From positions 50,236,743 through 50,300,742 of the forward strand of contig CM070723.1 in the NCBI GenBank assembly GCA_036346275.1: a stretch of DNA of 64,000 nucleotides, in the 5' to 3' direction. Shown here one piece after another: positions 44,623-57,086 of this stretch. The notes beneath the pieces are model-generated. The model was not told where the DNA came from. It was given only the letters and a program-made list of their open reading frames with translations, and did no database searches. This stretch comes from Otatea glauca. Its lineage: Eukaryota; Streptophyta; Magnoliopsida; Poales; Poaceae. A program made the translations under genes and the position numbers. Positions within the stretch are counted from its first letter, which is position 1, and each line of letters starts with the position of its first letter.

Positions 44623-45660
44623 ATGGTGAACACCCGCAGTAACAACGGAGCTTCAGGATGTGGTCTGCGCCCAGGCAACAATCCCAATGAAGGAGCACCA
44701 CCGCAGCAAGCACCGCCAGTGGATATGCAGAACTTGGGAGCTTTTCTCGCGCAAGCAAACTCGCTTGATCTGGACAATGATGCAAAGAGATGACCAATAT
44801 GGCTGCGATCAACAACCGCTGCCCGAACAACAATGGCGGGCCTCGTCCTTACTCCAAGTTGTCAGATTTTATGAGGACCCGACCGCCAACATTCTCAGGC
44901 AATGTCAACCCCTTGGAAGCGGATGATTGGTGAGAACCATTGAAAGGAAGTCGACATCACTCAATGTGAAGGCCATGAGAAGGTTCTTTACGCATCCCAT
45001 CAGCTAGAGGGAACAGCTGCAGAATGGTGGGAGAACTATTGTGCCGCTCATGAGGCACCCATGGAAATCACATGGGAAGAGTTTGCAACCGCCTTCCGCT
45101 AGTATCATGTACTGGAAGGGATGATGGACCTGAAAAAGGAAGAGTTCAGGGCGCTTAAGCAAGGAGGCCAACCGGTGGCTGATTACTTGAATAAATTCAT
45201 GCAGTTAGCTCGCTATTCTCCTGAAGACGTAGCGACGGACAAGGCCAGGCATTCCCGCTTCATGAAAGGACTAAACTCAGGGCTGCAGGTTGGGCTAATT
45301 ACCCACACTTTTCCGGATTTTCAAGAATTGGTAAACAAGACTTTGATTCTGGAGGATAAGCTCAAAGAACTGGGGGAGAATCGCAAGCGCTTGATGACCA
45401 ACCCAGGTGGACGCCCTAACCACTGCGAATGAGGATGACACCGCAACAGCTTGCTAGGTTCCAACCGCAAGTGTCAATAAACCAACAACACTGCGCGCGA
45501 CCACCGACGAGTTATCGACGCCGGTTCAGGGGTAACAATGCTCAAGGAGGAGTGCGTGATCGGCCGCCGAAGGTGCTCTCATTGCAATGGTCAGGGCATT
45601 ATGCCAACAGATGTCCCGTAAAGGAGGTATCACGCCGTGCGTTTCAACCTTGAACGACAC
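44623..45660 (+). pseudogene. Gag of the Tekay-type element (decayed)
   Basis: Begins MVNTRSNNGAS, stops at 44,791-44,793, and shifts frame several times. Recognisable pieces: RTRPPTFSGNVNPLEADDW, ASHQLEGTAAEWWENYCAA, then a clean stretch 45,121-45,432 (LKKEEFRALKQGGQPVADYL, FMQLARYSPEDVATDKARH, FPDFQELVNKTLILEDK). The CCHC zinc knuckle (CSHCNGQG, then ...ANRC) near 45,570-45,620 has lost one base in its middle. Gag forms the virus-like particle; this copy cannot. Confidence 0.85.
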
Positions 45661-45689
45661 CGCTAAGCGCCAATGACGGAACGAGCCGA

Positions 45690-46210
45690 GGATGCGGGCA
45701 GCGGGAGCGACGCCTCAAGCTACTATTCGGGGCAGGGTCAACCACATCACCACAGATAGAGCTCGAGAAGCGTCGACGCGTCGTCTTTGGGTAAGTTTTT
45801 GTAAACTCGATTACACCGCAATATTTCATTTGATTCGGGAGCTTCGCATTCATTTGTCTCTCGGACTTTTGCATCTGAAAATGGTTTGATTATGAAAAAT
45901 CTTAAATATGTGATGTTAGTCCAAGCCTCGGGATCTGAGTTAAGATCTAGCCTTGGGTGCATGGGAGTTAAGCTGCTAATTAATGGGGTAGAGTTCCTAG
46001 CGAACTTGATCATGTTAGATACCCAAGTTTTAGATGTTATCCTCGGTATGGACCGGTTGACCAAGCATAAGACAATATTGGATTGCGGTCGAAGGTTGTA
46101 TCCATTGAGAGCCCGGAGGAGAAAAGTGGAATTCAAGCGGCGGCGATTCGTGATGGTCAACTAATGGTTAATAGCGTAAAGCCGTCGGCATAGAAGAAGT
46201 GCGGTGGTCG
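45690..46210 (+). pseudogene. Aspartic protease region of the Tekay-type element
   Basis: The main readable part at 45,886-46,080 gives YVMLVQASGSELRSSLGCMG and ANLIMLDTQVLDVILGMDRL, the second half of a Gypsy protease. The active-site DSGASHSFI-type motif that should stand near 45,800-45,850 is present only in scrambled frames (tttcatttgattcgggagc), so the protease is broken. Confidence 0.8.
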
Positions 46211-46220
46211 GGAATACCTG

Positions 46221-47385
46221 ATGTATTTCCGGAGGATGCTGCTGAGGATGCCGCTGCACCGTGACATCAAGTTTGTCATTGAGTTAGCGCCTGGAACAAC
46301 ACCGATAGCAAAAAGACCCTATCGGATGCCTACTGATGAACTAGTAGAAATGAAGAAGCAGATTGAAGAGCTATTGGAGAAAGGCTTCATAAGACCAAGC
46401 TCATCACCATGGGGAGCGCCAGTTTTGTTTGTAAGGAAAAATGATGGAAGTCTAAGGATGTGTATCGATTATAGAGCACTTAATGATGTAACAATTAAGA
46501 ACAAGTACCCGTTGCCAAGAATCGATGACTTATTTGATCAGTTGAGGGGAGCAGGAGTCTTTTCCAAGATAGACCTTCGTTCAGGATATCATCAACTGAA
46601 GATTCGAGCAGAAGATTTTCCGAAGACCGCATTCTCGACGAGATACGGACATTATGAGTTTACAGTTATGTCGTTCGGATTGACCAATGCGCCGGCATAT
46701 TTCATGAATATGATGAATAAGGTTTTCATGGAGTATCTGGATAAGTTTGTTGTTGTCTTTATAGACGATATCCTGGTTTACTCGAAGACAGAAGAAGAAC
46801 ATGCTGAACATTTGAGGTTGGTTTTAGAAAGGTTGCAAGAACAACAATTGTACGCTAAGTTCAGCAAGTGTGATTTTTGGAAGGAGAGGGGTTGAATTTC
46901 TTGGTCATGTGATGACTGCGAAAGGAGTGGCAGTAGACCCGAGCAAGGTGGAGACAATCCTGCACTGGGAGCAGCCGAAGTCTGTTACGCAGGTGCGTAG
47001 TTTTCTAGGAATGGCAGGTTACTACCGACGGTTTATAGAAGGATTCTCAACAATCGCGAGACCTCTCATGCAATTGCTGAAAAAGGAAAAGAAGTTTGTA
47101 TGGACGCCAGAGTGTGAGAAGAGCTTTGAGGAGTTAAAGAAGCGTCTGACGACAACCCCAGTGTTGGTATTGCCTGATGTTCAGAATGGTTTTGATATAT
47201 ACTGTGATGCGTCAAGACAGGGTCTTGGATGCGTATTGATGCAAGAGGGTAAAGTGGTCGCATATGCGTCAAGGCAGTTAAGACCGCATGAAGGAAATTA
47301 TCCTACGCATGATTTGGAATTGGCTGCCGTGGTGCATGCCTACAACATCAGCATTTCAGTAATGACTCCTAATTACAACAACTGT
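46221..47385 (+). pseudogene. Reverse transcriptase and partial RNase H of the Tekay-type element
   Basis: [62 protein letters not shown], and the catalytic [11 protein letters not shown] one-base insertion near 46,885 shifts the frame after KCDFWKE; the reading resumes as [36 protein letters not shown]. RNase H follows: [39 protein letters not shown]. It breaks off after AAVVHA at about 47,340, where about 50 bp of unrelated sequence lead straight into an LTR. The remaining RNase H, the integrase and the chromodomain are missing. Confidence 0.92.
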
Positions 47386-47392
47386 ACAGTAT

Positions 47393-50300
47393 TGTAACAT
47401 CCCAATTTTTGCATTTTATTAATATTATATTGTTAATTATGCAATTTGTGAATTTTCCAAAATTTTGGAATTTTCTAGAATTTATTTGGATTTTATTCAT
47501 TATTTTGAATATGGCCTATTGTGAATATCAATTAAATATTTGGAAAGTTTAAATAAAAATTTATTGAAAATATTTTATTTGAGTTCCAAATGTCTCAAAA
47601 TATTTTTAGAAAATTTTCCAGAATTTTTCGAGTATTTTTACTATTTTATTCAGCTTAAACTACTTTTGAGAATTATTTTAATTAGAAAAACCTGAAAAAC
47701 TCTTTAAACAGTGTGGGTCGGAATCCCATAGGGCACAGCCCATTTTGGCCGCGTCGGCCCGGTCCAATTCGGCTAAGGATCGTGACCATCGAATCTTGAT
47801 CCATGGGAAGTGGTCAATCTGGGTTAATAAGAACCCTAGCCAATCGTAACCGTTGGATTCCGTTTGCATCCTGGTTCATGCCATGTCGCAGAGCATCTCG
47901 TCCGTTCATCAAGGCACATGGATGGCCCAAGGTCATCGTCTTCGATGCGAACTCAGAGCCGTGCCGCCACCGGTCACGATGTCCATGTCCGATTCAAGCA
48001 CGCCTGTTGAGGGCCTATTTAATGCGCCGAATCATCGCCCGAGGTTCCTCGTCGCAAGCCGCATCATTTGCCCTAGTTTTCATCACCTGAGACACCGTCG
48101 TTGTGCAGATCAAGCTCATCGGAGTTCGAAGGTTGCGCCACCGTGTTTCTTTGCCCGGATCTACATCGCAGCCAAGGCCATAATTGGGATCACCAAGTCG
48201 CGCCACACCAGATCTGCTGCTTGAAGTCACCGAAAAGTAGTCAAAACACCATCGATGTGCCCTTCATTCCTATCTTTGGTGAGCATCACTGCCACGCCAT
48301 GGGTAATCTCGCCGGCCGTGTTCTTAGCTGTTCGATCTGAGGTGTGTGGGCGAGATCACGCCACGCGTCATGCCCATGTCATGGCTGCGCGTGAGTGCTG
48401 GCGTCACCCGCCTGACGTCAGTGGTGACATCGGGCGCGCCAGCCGAAGCATCGTGGACTGAGTCCATGGTGGTCCAGTCCAGATTCGTGGATCGAGTCCA
48501 TGCGTCGAGCCACATGTTAGGCTGTGATTGGCCTGCTCAGTTGCTGACGTCATCAATGACGTCATAATTGGTTTTTCTTAAGAAAAATATTTCAGCCAAA
48601 AATAAATATTGGCTGTGACATCAGTATGGCATCATTAATATGATTTTTCAGTACAAAAACAATTCGTTAAATTAATGGTTCTTCTATTTATGATTTTTTT
48701 TAATTTTTTGAGAGCCCGTTCTTCCTCATACGAGCTCCGATTGAGGTGATTCAAATTTTAAAAAATTATAAAATTGAGATCTATTAATGGTGAATTTTAT
48801 TAGTTTTTTGGAGTTTATTTGCTCTTTATTTTTGTGTTTATTTGGTATTTTCTCTCGATACGCGTAGATGTTGAAGTGCTTGGAGCGTCCGAGGGGGGAT
48901 CGTTGAACCAAGAGCAAGGTCCAGAGGAGGAACAGGACTTTTTGTAAGGCATGTTGTGCTTTGATCATGTCAAACTAGTTTTACAAAATTGATATGTTGA
49001 TTTAAATTATGCACGTTATTTTATGTGTAGAATTATTTTCAAAATAGTTTGAGATCTAGTTAATCAACCCGATTGGATTATACCAACCTTGTCATTGTAT
49101 GCCATGATTATTTTTCACCTTAGGATGGATCATTATTAGTTGGTTGTTAATATATACCGAAATGGGACGGTTAGATTGTGAATAGTTTGCTTAGCCATGC
49201 CCCGAACAACACATATCTTTTGAAATATCAAAATCAATCTTGATTAATGGAATATAGAACATTTTTATGAAAAGGTGTGTCGGGTGTTGTCACACAATGA
49301 TATTGAGTTGTAGTGACATGTGTCACGAAACGATGTTGGCTTATTGATGGCACGTGGTGTATGGTAATGAACTGTGGTGATAAATAATTTAGATTGGGGC
49401 AAGTGACAAGGGGCCGTGTGCCAAGGTGGGCCAGTATGGCGGTTGGGTTATGGATGTCTTGCCTTAGTCAATTAAGGACTTAACCTTGCAAGCCTTTGAA
49501 CTGAGTCAAACATGCAACCACATGTCTGGTATGAGACGAATGTAACTAAGTAGGATTACTGATGTCTTAACATGTGATACCTCAGGCAGATAATCACATT
49601 GAAGTGTGGTTACACGAAAGTGTGATTATGACGGAGGATGTGGTGTACTTCGGTCTCACATCAATCCAACGGTATGTCGGTCCTATACTTCACCTCCGCT
49701 GAGGGAAGGGATAGTGTGTCGGTGTTAGGATAAATATTTTCTGAAAGGTTTTGTCATGATCTCTCTGCCAATAAACTAAAGGAAGTGTGCTAATTGCATA
49801 GCAACAAGAGACGATCATGTTGTGTGGGTAAAGTGCATAACCTCTGCAAGTGTTAAATCTATTCGGATAGCCGTGCTCGCGGTATTAAGCAATGCTCGAG
49901 AATTACAGTTAAGGTTTAGATTTTGTAAAATGAAAACTTGGATGGGAATGCTGGATGCTGGTGGAAAGTTTGAAAGATTGGCTGGATGCCATATTTATTT
50001 GAGAAATAACTGCAAATTACTTATTATTGTTATTTGTTTTACCTTCATTTCAACCTATTTATTGTATTCATTTGTAAATGCTGCTTTATTGCAAAATAGC
50101 CATATCAGCCATTAATTTGGAATAAGCCTTGCATATAGCTATGTTAGGATTATATTCTGTGCATAACTTGTTGAGTACTTTAATTACTCACCCTTACTAA
50201 CAACAAAATCATCAGTTGAAAAGGAGTCTACGTTAGCTTTAGAGGAGAAGTACTAGGAGGACACGAATGTCTAGGGTGCGAGCATTTGTTAGTTGCTTGT

Positions 50301-50533
50301 GGTATACTGAGGGGTTATCTATGTTTCTGTTCCGTTACATTTTACTCTATTATATTTAGTTTAGCCCTGTGTGACATATTAATGTAAAGTCAACCATATA
50401 TGTGAAGTCTTTTATTGTATTTCCATGTGTATATTTGTGATATTCATCTATATTGAGCCTGTGTGCACTAACGTGATCCTAAACTAGTGCGATATACACA
50501 GAGAATTCGTATTTACATATCCGGATCTCGACG
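47393..50533 (+). repeat. Tekay-type LTR, orphan (solo LTR or distant 3' LTR)
   Basis: Starts TGTAACATCCCAATTTTTGC; its end aligns to the other LTR ends at 'ggatctcgacg', so the final CA has changed. It is substantially diverged from the LTR at 21,127. The flanks AGTAT (47,388-47,392) and AATAT (50,534-50,538) differ at one base, which would suit a solo LTR. No polypurine tract precedes it and no primer site follows. Confidence 0.75.
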
Positions 50534-51088
50534 AATATCCTTATATTTCTTTTCTTTTAAGGATAAGCATCTACGTACATATATTGCTGACATATAATAA
50601 GATTGAATTGATGGTTTAATAGTAAAATTATTAACTAAAACTCTGTCTTATCTCTTGTCTACTTTTTTTCTGTCCTATCTGAATATCCGATCGAGACTGT
50701 TAACTTCAACAAGAAGAGAACAGTTGATGACCAGAAGGCAGAAGCTAACTGGCATCATCCGTCCGTCATCCATGCGCGTGCGCGCACACGAGTTCTTCGC
50801 TGTCGGGGGCCTCCGATATATTTTTTTCTAATATAGTCATAGAATTTGCAAAACTAACTCTATTTCCGACTAGGAAGCAACAACAAGTGACATAGATGAC
50901 ACGTGTCACCTGTCGCAATCTTATATCGCAGCACCCGTTCCTTAGTAGGCTAGCACACATGAGTAGGTGATTAATTAAGCAAGTGATTAGTTAAGTTAAT
51001 GATTAATTAGTTAATGGATGTGATCGGCTATTGAGGAAGGAGAGCTTAGGACCAATAGGCCTCATCCTGTTGTGTTGGTTACCTGATC
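50534..51088. other. Spacer between two Tekay-type LTRs
   Basis: No gene. The last five bases (tgatc) are the left target duplication of the next solo LTR. Confidence 0.4.
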
Positions 51089-54000
51089 TGTCGGGATTTG
51101 AATATACAAATTTGAACCCTCTGTGTATATCGTACTGGTTCAGGATCACGCTAATGCACACAGGCTCAACATAGATGAATATCACAATCATACACAACAA
51201 AAATATAATAAAAATCTTCATTTATAAATAATACCTGTTAATTGAACTTATAGTCGACTTTTACATGACTATGCCTCGTAAGGCAAAACTGTGAATACAA
51301 ATTAAACTGCAGCGGAATGAAAATATAGATAAAACCCTTAGTATACCATAGGCAACTGACAAGGCTCGCACTCTAAACATCCGTCCCTTCCTGGTACTCC
51401 TTCAAAGTTAGTGTAGGCTCCTCCTCAACTGGTGATGTTGTTGTTGGAAAGAGTGAGTACTTAAAGCACTCAACAAGTTGTGCACAGAATGCAATTCTAC
51501 CATAACTATATGCAATGCTTATTCCAATGGAATGGCTGATATGACTATTTTGCAATAAAGCGGCATTTATAAAAGAATACAATAAAAAGATTGAAAAGAC
51601 GGTAAAACAAATAATAATAATAAGTAACTTTCAAGTATTTCTTAAATAAACATGTCATCTTGCCCTAAATCATATTCCAACTTTTCAATAGCATCCAGCC
51701 TTCCCATCCAAGTTTCATTTTACAAAATCTAACCCTTGACTTTAATTCCCGAGCATAACTCAATACCGCTAGCACGGCTATCAGAATAGATTATACACTC
51801 TGCAGAAATTATGCGCTCTACCCACACGACATGATTATCTCCTTTTGCCTGGCCATAGCACACTTCTTTTGGTGTACTGGCAGAGAAATCATAACAAAGC
51901 CTTTATAATGCTCTGGCTTAATCCAATACTAATTGCTAAGGTTTCAACACTGAAGGGACTGGTTACCACAGTCAGACCCCCTCTTGCGCCATGTGAGTTT
52001 CATCGTTCGGTTGGATCTCACATCACTACTGGTAGTACTAAAGCTAAGACATTGCAAATTAATCAGCTAAGTCCGTCCTATATGTGGTTGCATGTTTGAC
52101 TTAGGTCAAATGTTTGCAAGGTTTAAGTCCTTAAGATGACCGAGGCAAGACTTCCATAAACCCTCTGCCATTCTGGCCCACCTTGGCGCACTGCCCCTTG
52201 CCACTTGCCCCAATCTAAATGATTACCACCCAGTTGATTACTAAGCACCACGTGCCATCGACAAGTCAACATCGTTGCGTGACAACCCCGTCACTACAAC
52301 TCAACATCAATGTGTGACAACACCTAACACACCAATTCCATAAACACGTTCCATATTTCATTAGTCAAGATTGACTTTTGATATCTCAAAAGACATGAGT
52401 TGTACGTGGCATGGCTAAGCAAACTACGTACGATTTAACCATCCCATATTGATCTCTAATAGCAACCAATTAGTAATGAACCATCCTAGGGTGACAATTA
52501 ATCATGGCATACAAATGATAAAGTAGGGTATAATTCAATTGGGTAGATTAACTAGATCCCAAACTATTTGAAAGCAATTGTACACATAAAATAACATACA
52601 ATAATTTAAATCAATATAGCAATTTTATAAAACTGGGTTCAACATGATCAAAGCACAACTTACCTTAGAAAAGCCCCTTGTTCTTGATCTGGATCTTGGT
52701 CTTGAGTCAATGATTCCTCTTCGGATGCTCCGAGCACTTCAACGTTTACATGTATCGAGAGAGAACACCAAATAAATACTAAAATAGAAATCAAACAAAC
52801 TCTAAAAATCAAATAAAATTCACCATTAAATAGATCTCAATTTTACAAAATTTTAGAAATTTGAATCGCCTCAATCGGAGCTCGTATGAGGAATAACGGA
52901 CTCTTGAAAGATTTAAATAATAAAAAAAAAATCAGAAAATAGGAAAATCATTAATTTCTTAAATTATTTTATACTAAAAATCCTGATTTATGACATCAGC
53001 TAATGTTAACAGCAATTAAAATAATCTAGGAACTCCTCTGGCTGACACATGGCAGTATGGTCCATGGTTCACCCTGTGCCCACGATGGACCAGGTTCACA
53101 TTATCCATCTAGCCGACAGATGGGACCATGGGGTAACGTGGCACGACTGACCCGGCGTGCTAACTCACTGCTGATAGGACTACACGTAGGCATGGAAGTC
53201 CGACGTAGCAGCACCGGCGTACACGTGTCCACCACCAGAGCCACCCACGTCGACGACGGCGGCGCGAGGCCCAAAGGTCACCGGCAACGGCAGAGGTCAC
53301 TACCCGAAAGATCTCACCATCGCGGTTTCGACAACGTGCTTACCTTCTGATCTGCTACACTGGAATGACGTTGGCAGCAATAGCAAACATCGGCGAGATA
53401 GGGCTTCCACAGACGGTGGTCTCTGACGACTTCTCAGCAAATCCAACGCGCGCATGGGACGTCCCACGATGAGACGAAGCTAAGGAATCCGGCGATGAGC
53501 TTCGAGATGCTTTGACAACCATGAATTTGACCTTATCCTTGAAGAAGATGCCTCGGTGAAACTGGCAAAATACGGCAACACAACAACCTAATCCGCGATC
53601 GGAGACGACGACCTGCTAGGTGACGCGTGGCATGGTGAACGACCAGACGCAACGCACTGACGTGGACCGATCTCCACCTTCCAAGGAAATCCGATGGCCA
53701 AGGATCCAAAGCACTCGGTGGACGGGCCAGCTGGGCAAGACCGAGCTAAGGCGGAAAAGACTGGGCTGGGCCCAAACAGTACTTCAGCTTATACACTATT
53801 CGTTGATTTTCAAAACCTTTTTGATTTAAAATAATTTCAATAAATAAACTAATTCGATTTAAGTTGTAAACATATAAAAAAATCCCAGAAAAATTCTAGA
53901 AAATATTTTGAGACATTTGGAACTCAAATATAATATTATTGACATAATTTTATTTAAAAAATTTTAGGTATTTAAATATTTTCCATATTGAACATAACTA

Positions 54001-54114
54001 AAAAAATAATAAATAATTCTAAATAAAATCTAGAAATTTCCGAAAATTCAAAAATTCACAAAATGTATAAATAACAACAATAAAATAATTTGAGCTAATT
54101 TTTGGGATGTTACA
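51089..54114 (-). mobile_element. Solo Tekay-type LTR in reverse orientation with target duplication
   Basis: 3026 bp running, on the minus strand, from TGTAACATCCCAAAAATT to AAATCCCGACA. Exact 5-bp direct repeats TGATC flank it (51,084-51,088 and 54,115-54,119). Homology to the other two LTRs is visible at both ends and internally. It has no internal domain, so it is the product of LTR-LTR recombination that removed the rest of the element. Confidence 0.9.
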
Positions 54115-54119
54115 TGATC

Positions 54120-54613
54120 TGCCGATGTGAAGGCCAATATCATGTTGTCAACACATTGCCGCGGTTTGAGAGCATGGTAGGTGATACATGTTGCTTGTCA
54201 CTGTTTTCGCGGTCAGAGAGAGGAGACAAATTTTGTGAATTCGTTGTCATGGAGGCCAGATTTGTTTTTTAAAAAAATGTGTCGGCCATAAAAAAGGGAA
54301 GACTTCACCCCCACGTACTTTCCTCGTCACAAGTCACTAGCTAGTACGTCTGATGTGTTGTCCTACGTGGCGCGGTCCACATCATTAGCTAATCAATGGC
54401 GTGGCCAAAAGCAACTTTTTTTCAGAGAGAATAGTTCATTAACATGCTCCACACGAAGCCTATATCGAGCACAGCACACGTACTGCCTCCATGTATATGA
54501 AACTATGAATTACACTGTTTAATCATACCTACACTAAAGTTGGAAGAAATCGTGCCCCCAGAAAGCTTTGAGCCAGCTCGGCGACGGAGCCGAGCCGAGC
54601 CGCGAAAAAAAAA
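54120..54613. other. Intergenic region
   Basis: No gene or transposon end is identified. Confidence 0.35.
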
Positions 54614-54935
54614 TTACGTTTGGATCTTTTTTTGAAAAAAAATTACTATTAGTTCTTTTTCAAAAAAAAAATACGATTAGATCTTTTTTTAAAAAAGAAT
54701 ATATATTACGGTTAGGTCCTTTATGCGTTTTTAAGTATTGCGCTTGGGTCCTTTTACGGAAAATCAAAATTACGTTTAGGTCTTTTTCGGAAAAAAATAC
54801 GTTTATATATTTTTTTGGAAAAAAATATATACATTGCATTTAGGTCCTTTTTGCATTTTTCTAGCATTACGTTTAAGCCCTTTTTCGGAAAACACAAAAT
54901 TCTGTTTAGGTCATTTTCCGGAAAAAAAATGTCCT
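54614..54935. repeat. About ten degenerate tandem units of 28-36 bp
   Basis: Units built on 'attacgtttaggtcctttttcggaaaaa' pieces start near 54,614, 54,643, 54,671, 54,706, 54,738, 54,770, 54,798, 54,834, 54,867 and 54,900. The repeats keep frames open on both strands (for example KITFRSFSEKN on plus). That is a by-product of the repeat and not evidence of a gene. Confidence 0.75.
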
Positions 54936-55290
54936 TTCTCCCGTTTTTCGTTTTTTCCGAGTCGGACCTTCCGTTCCAACGAAATCGCGGATTGTATACT
55001 TCCAACCGTTTCGCGTGTTTCCTCAATTTGCTCGCGTAGGGAGCGACAGTCGCACGTTTTCTCGATTTGCTCGTGTAGAGAGTGACGCCCGCGACGTGAC
55101 GCTCTGCGTATGATTATCTAGTTAGCTACAAACTAAAGCGGATCAACGGAACCATGGCTTAATTTGAGAGCACTTCAAAGCGGCCGGCTTGTTATGTTAG
55201 CTACAGGGTCTGTATAATTACGCACACGGAGACTGACCGGCTGAGATCGGGAACCATGCATTAGACTGCTAATCTTAATATAATTTGGTA
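54936..55290. other. Intergenic region
   Basis: Contains a short duplication around 55,030-55,085 (cgcacgttttctc / gtgtagagagtgacg-like pairs). No gene is seen. Confidence 0.35.
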
Positions 55291-55548
55291 CTCCTTTCGA
55301 TCACAAATAATTATTGTTTCGAATATAGATACAGTCAAACTTTCAAAACTTTGACTGTCAATATCTTTTTAAATATTAAAATTGGATACATGAAAATCAT
55401 ATGTGCAGGTTTGTCTTAAAAAGTATTTTTATAATATTACAATTTTATTAGTTTTTATAAATATATTATAATAGAAATTAGTGACCAAAAATGTGTTTTG
55501 AAGACCGTGTCGATGTCTAAAATGATAACTATTTGTGACTAGAGAGAG
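55291..55548. mobile_element. Stowaway-like MITE
   Basis: 258 bp with TA on both sides (55,289-55,290 and 55,549-55,550). Ends: ctcctttcgatcacaaata left and the inverse ctctctctagtcacaaatag right. The interior shares stretches with the MITE at 14,203 (tctaaaatgataactatttg). Confidence 0.85.
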
Positions 55549-55550
55549 TA

Positions 55551-56400
55551 TATGTAATCTTGCCAGGTGTACCTCCTTTCCCTTTGATCATTACCAAGCT
55601 AACTTGGTTGAACTATTTAATTCTTTTGAGTTTCACGTACCAGTAATCACTAAAGCTATTGAGAAAAGATGAACAATATACTCGCACTTTAGCATCTCTC
55701 TTACATGTCGACTCCGTCAAGGCTTCAACCAGTGGCGAAGACAAGGATAAAAATAGAGGGTGTGGGCTCAAAGGATTATGCTAAATTGAGACAAATATTA
55801 AACAGCTTGTGTTGTGTTCTTATCGGTTCGATGGTTACTATAAGTACTTCATTATTTGAGAAATACTTGTGCAATGTTCATTTGTCAAACTTTAAAAATC
55901 TATGAGTAAGTTAAAACTAATCAATCAAACAAATTGGCTATTGTCTCTATTAAGCCAATTGACACAGTTACAATCGATAAAAAAAATTATATATCAGAAA
56001 AGGGCTCATATTGCATATTTGTTGTTGTGCTCAACCCACTCATTCGATTAGACACTCGCCAGCTCACATTGTGCCACCTTATCTGCCCACTTGCTGTCAC
56101 CACGGTGGGTTGCCCATCACTGCACGCTCGCGCTCTCACTACCTCCTCGACATCCACTCAACACCCTCGTCATGCCCTTGAAATCGTCGACTCTTCGTGA
56201 CACGCGTCAAGCGCCCTCGACTCGGTGGGCTGCCATGTCCTCACGAATGAGAGGTGTCGAGCCCCCCTCTCTATGGTCTCTACGTGCGTCTAGAGTTCGA
56301 GCCCGGTTTTGCAGGCAGTAAGTAAAGTTACAAATTACCAAATTAGACCTTTAATAAGCAACACCCACCAAGCTACATGGTCTAGAAAGCAGCTCACCAC
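55551..56400. other. Intergenic region left of the CACTA terminus
   Basis: C-rich part 56,030-56,300 opens frames on the plus strand without similarity. The text near 55,725 (caaccagtggcgaag) looks like a transposon relic end. No gene is supported. Confidence 0.35.
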
Positions 56401-56750
56401 CACTACTAGACAATCCCTTATCACAGACGGTTCGAAACCGTCATCACAGACGGTTTTTCGAACCGTCTGTACTAAAGTGTCAGTGATGAGAAAGAGTCAT
56501 CACAGACGGTTTTCCAACCGTCTATGAAAAAGCTCATCACAGACGGTTCTAACTTAGCACCGTCTGTGATAAAGGACCATGAGAGACAGTTCCAAAGTGA
56601 AATCGTCTGTCATGAGGGAATTATCACAGATGGTTTTTGGATAAAATCGTCTGTGATGATTACCTCATGACAGACGGTTCCACTTTGGAACTGTCTCTGA
56701 TGGTCCTATATCACAGACGGTTCTAAATTAGAAATGTCTGTGATGTTGAT
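56401..56750. repeat. CACTA terminus with subterminal repeats (TCACAGACGGTT)
   Basis: After CACTACTAGACAATCCC, about ten direct and inverted copies of 'atcacagacggtt' / 'aaccgtctgtgat' lie within 330 bp. Such arrays are the binding sites of the CACTA accessory transposase protein. Confidence 0.88.
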
Positions 56751-57086
56751 TTTGTATTTTTTACTAAATTTCTATTTATTGGCTAGCCTCAAGAAATGCT
56801 AGCTATGCCCTCTGAAACAAAAGACAGTACACAGCATCACGAGCATATTATAATTAATGACATACATTTAAAAAATATTGATCTCCAATCACATGTTACA
56901 CAACCTGCATCGCATCCATTTCATAAATGAACTCAGATCGCACATTACAACGTAAGTACAACCCATCCATTTCAGAAATGAACTGACATATATACTAACT
57001 AATGGGATTCAGAAGTACAAATGACAAATTCACAGCAAAAGGCTGACAAATTAATATGAATGCATGGTTAACAAATTCACAACTCA
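56751..57086. other. CACTA 3' untranslated region
   Basis: AT-rich DNA between the subterminal array and the stop codon of the second gene. It contains a diverged duplication (aacccatccatttcagaaatgaact / atccatttcataaatgaactcag in two nearby copies). No coding. Confidence 0.5.

Noticed and set aside
47393..54114. Two Tekay-type LTRs as the two ends of one element
   Set aside because: They are in opposite orientations, and the right one has its own TGATC duplication, so it is an independent solo LTR.
54568..55085. Open frames with repeated ITFRSF/EKN motifs
   Set aside because: The motif comes from the 28-36-bp tandem DNA repeat and occurs in several frames and on both strands.
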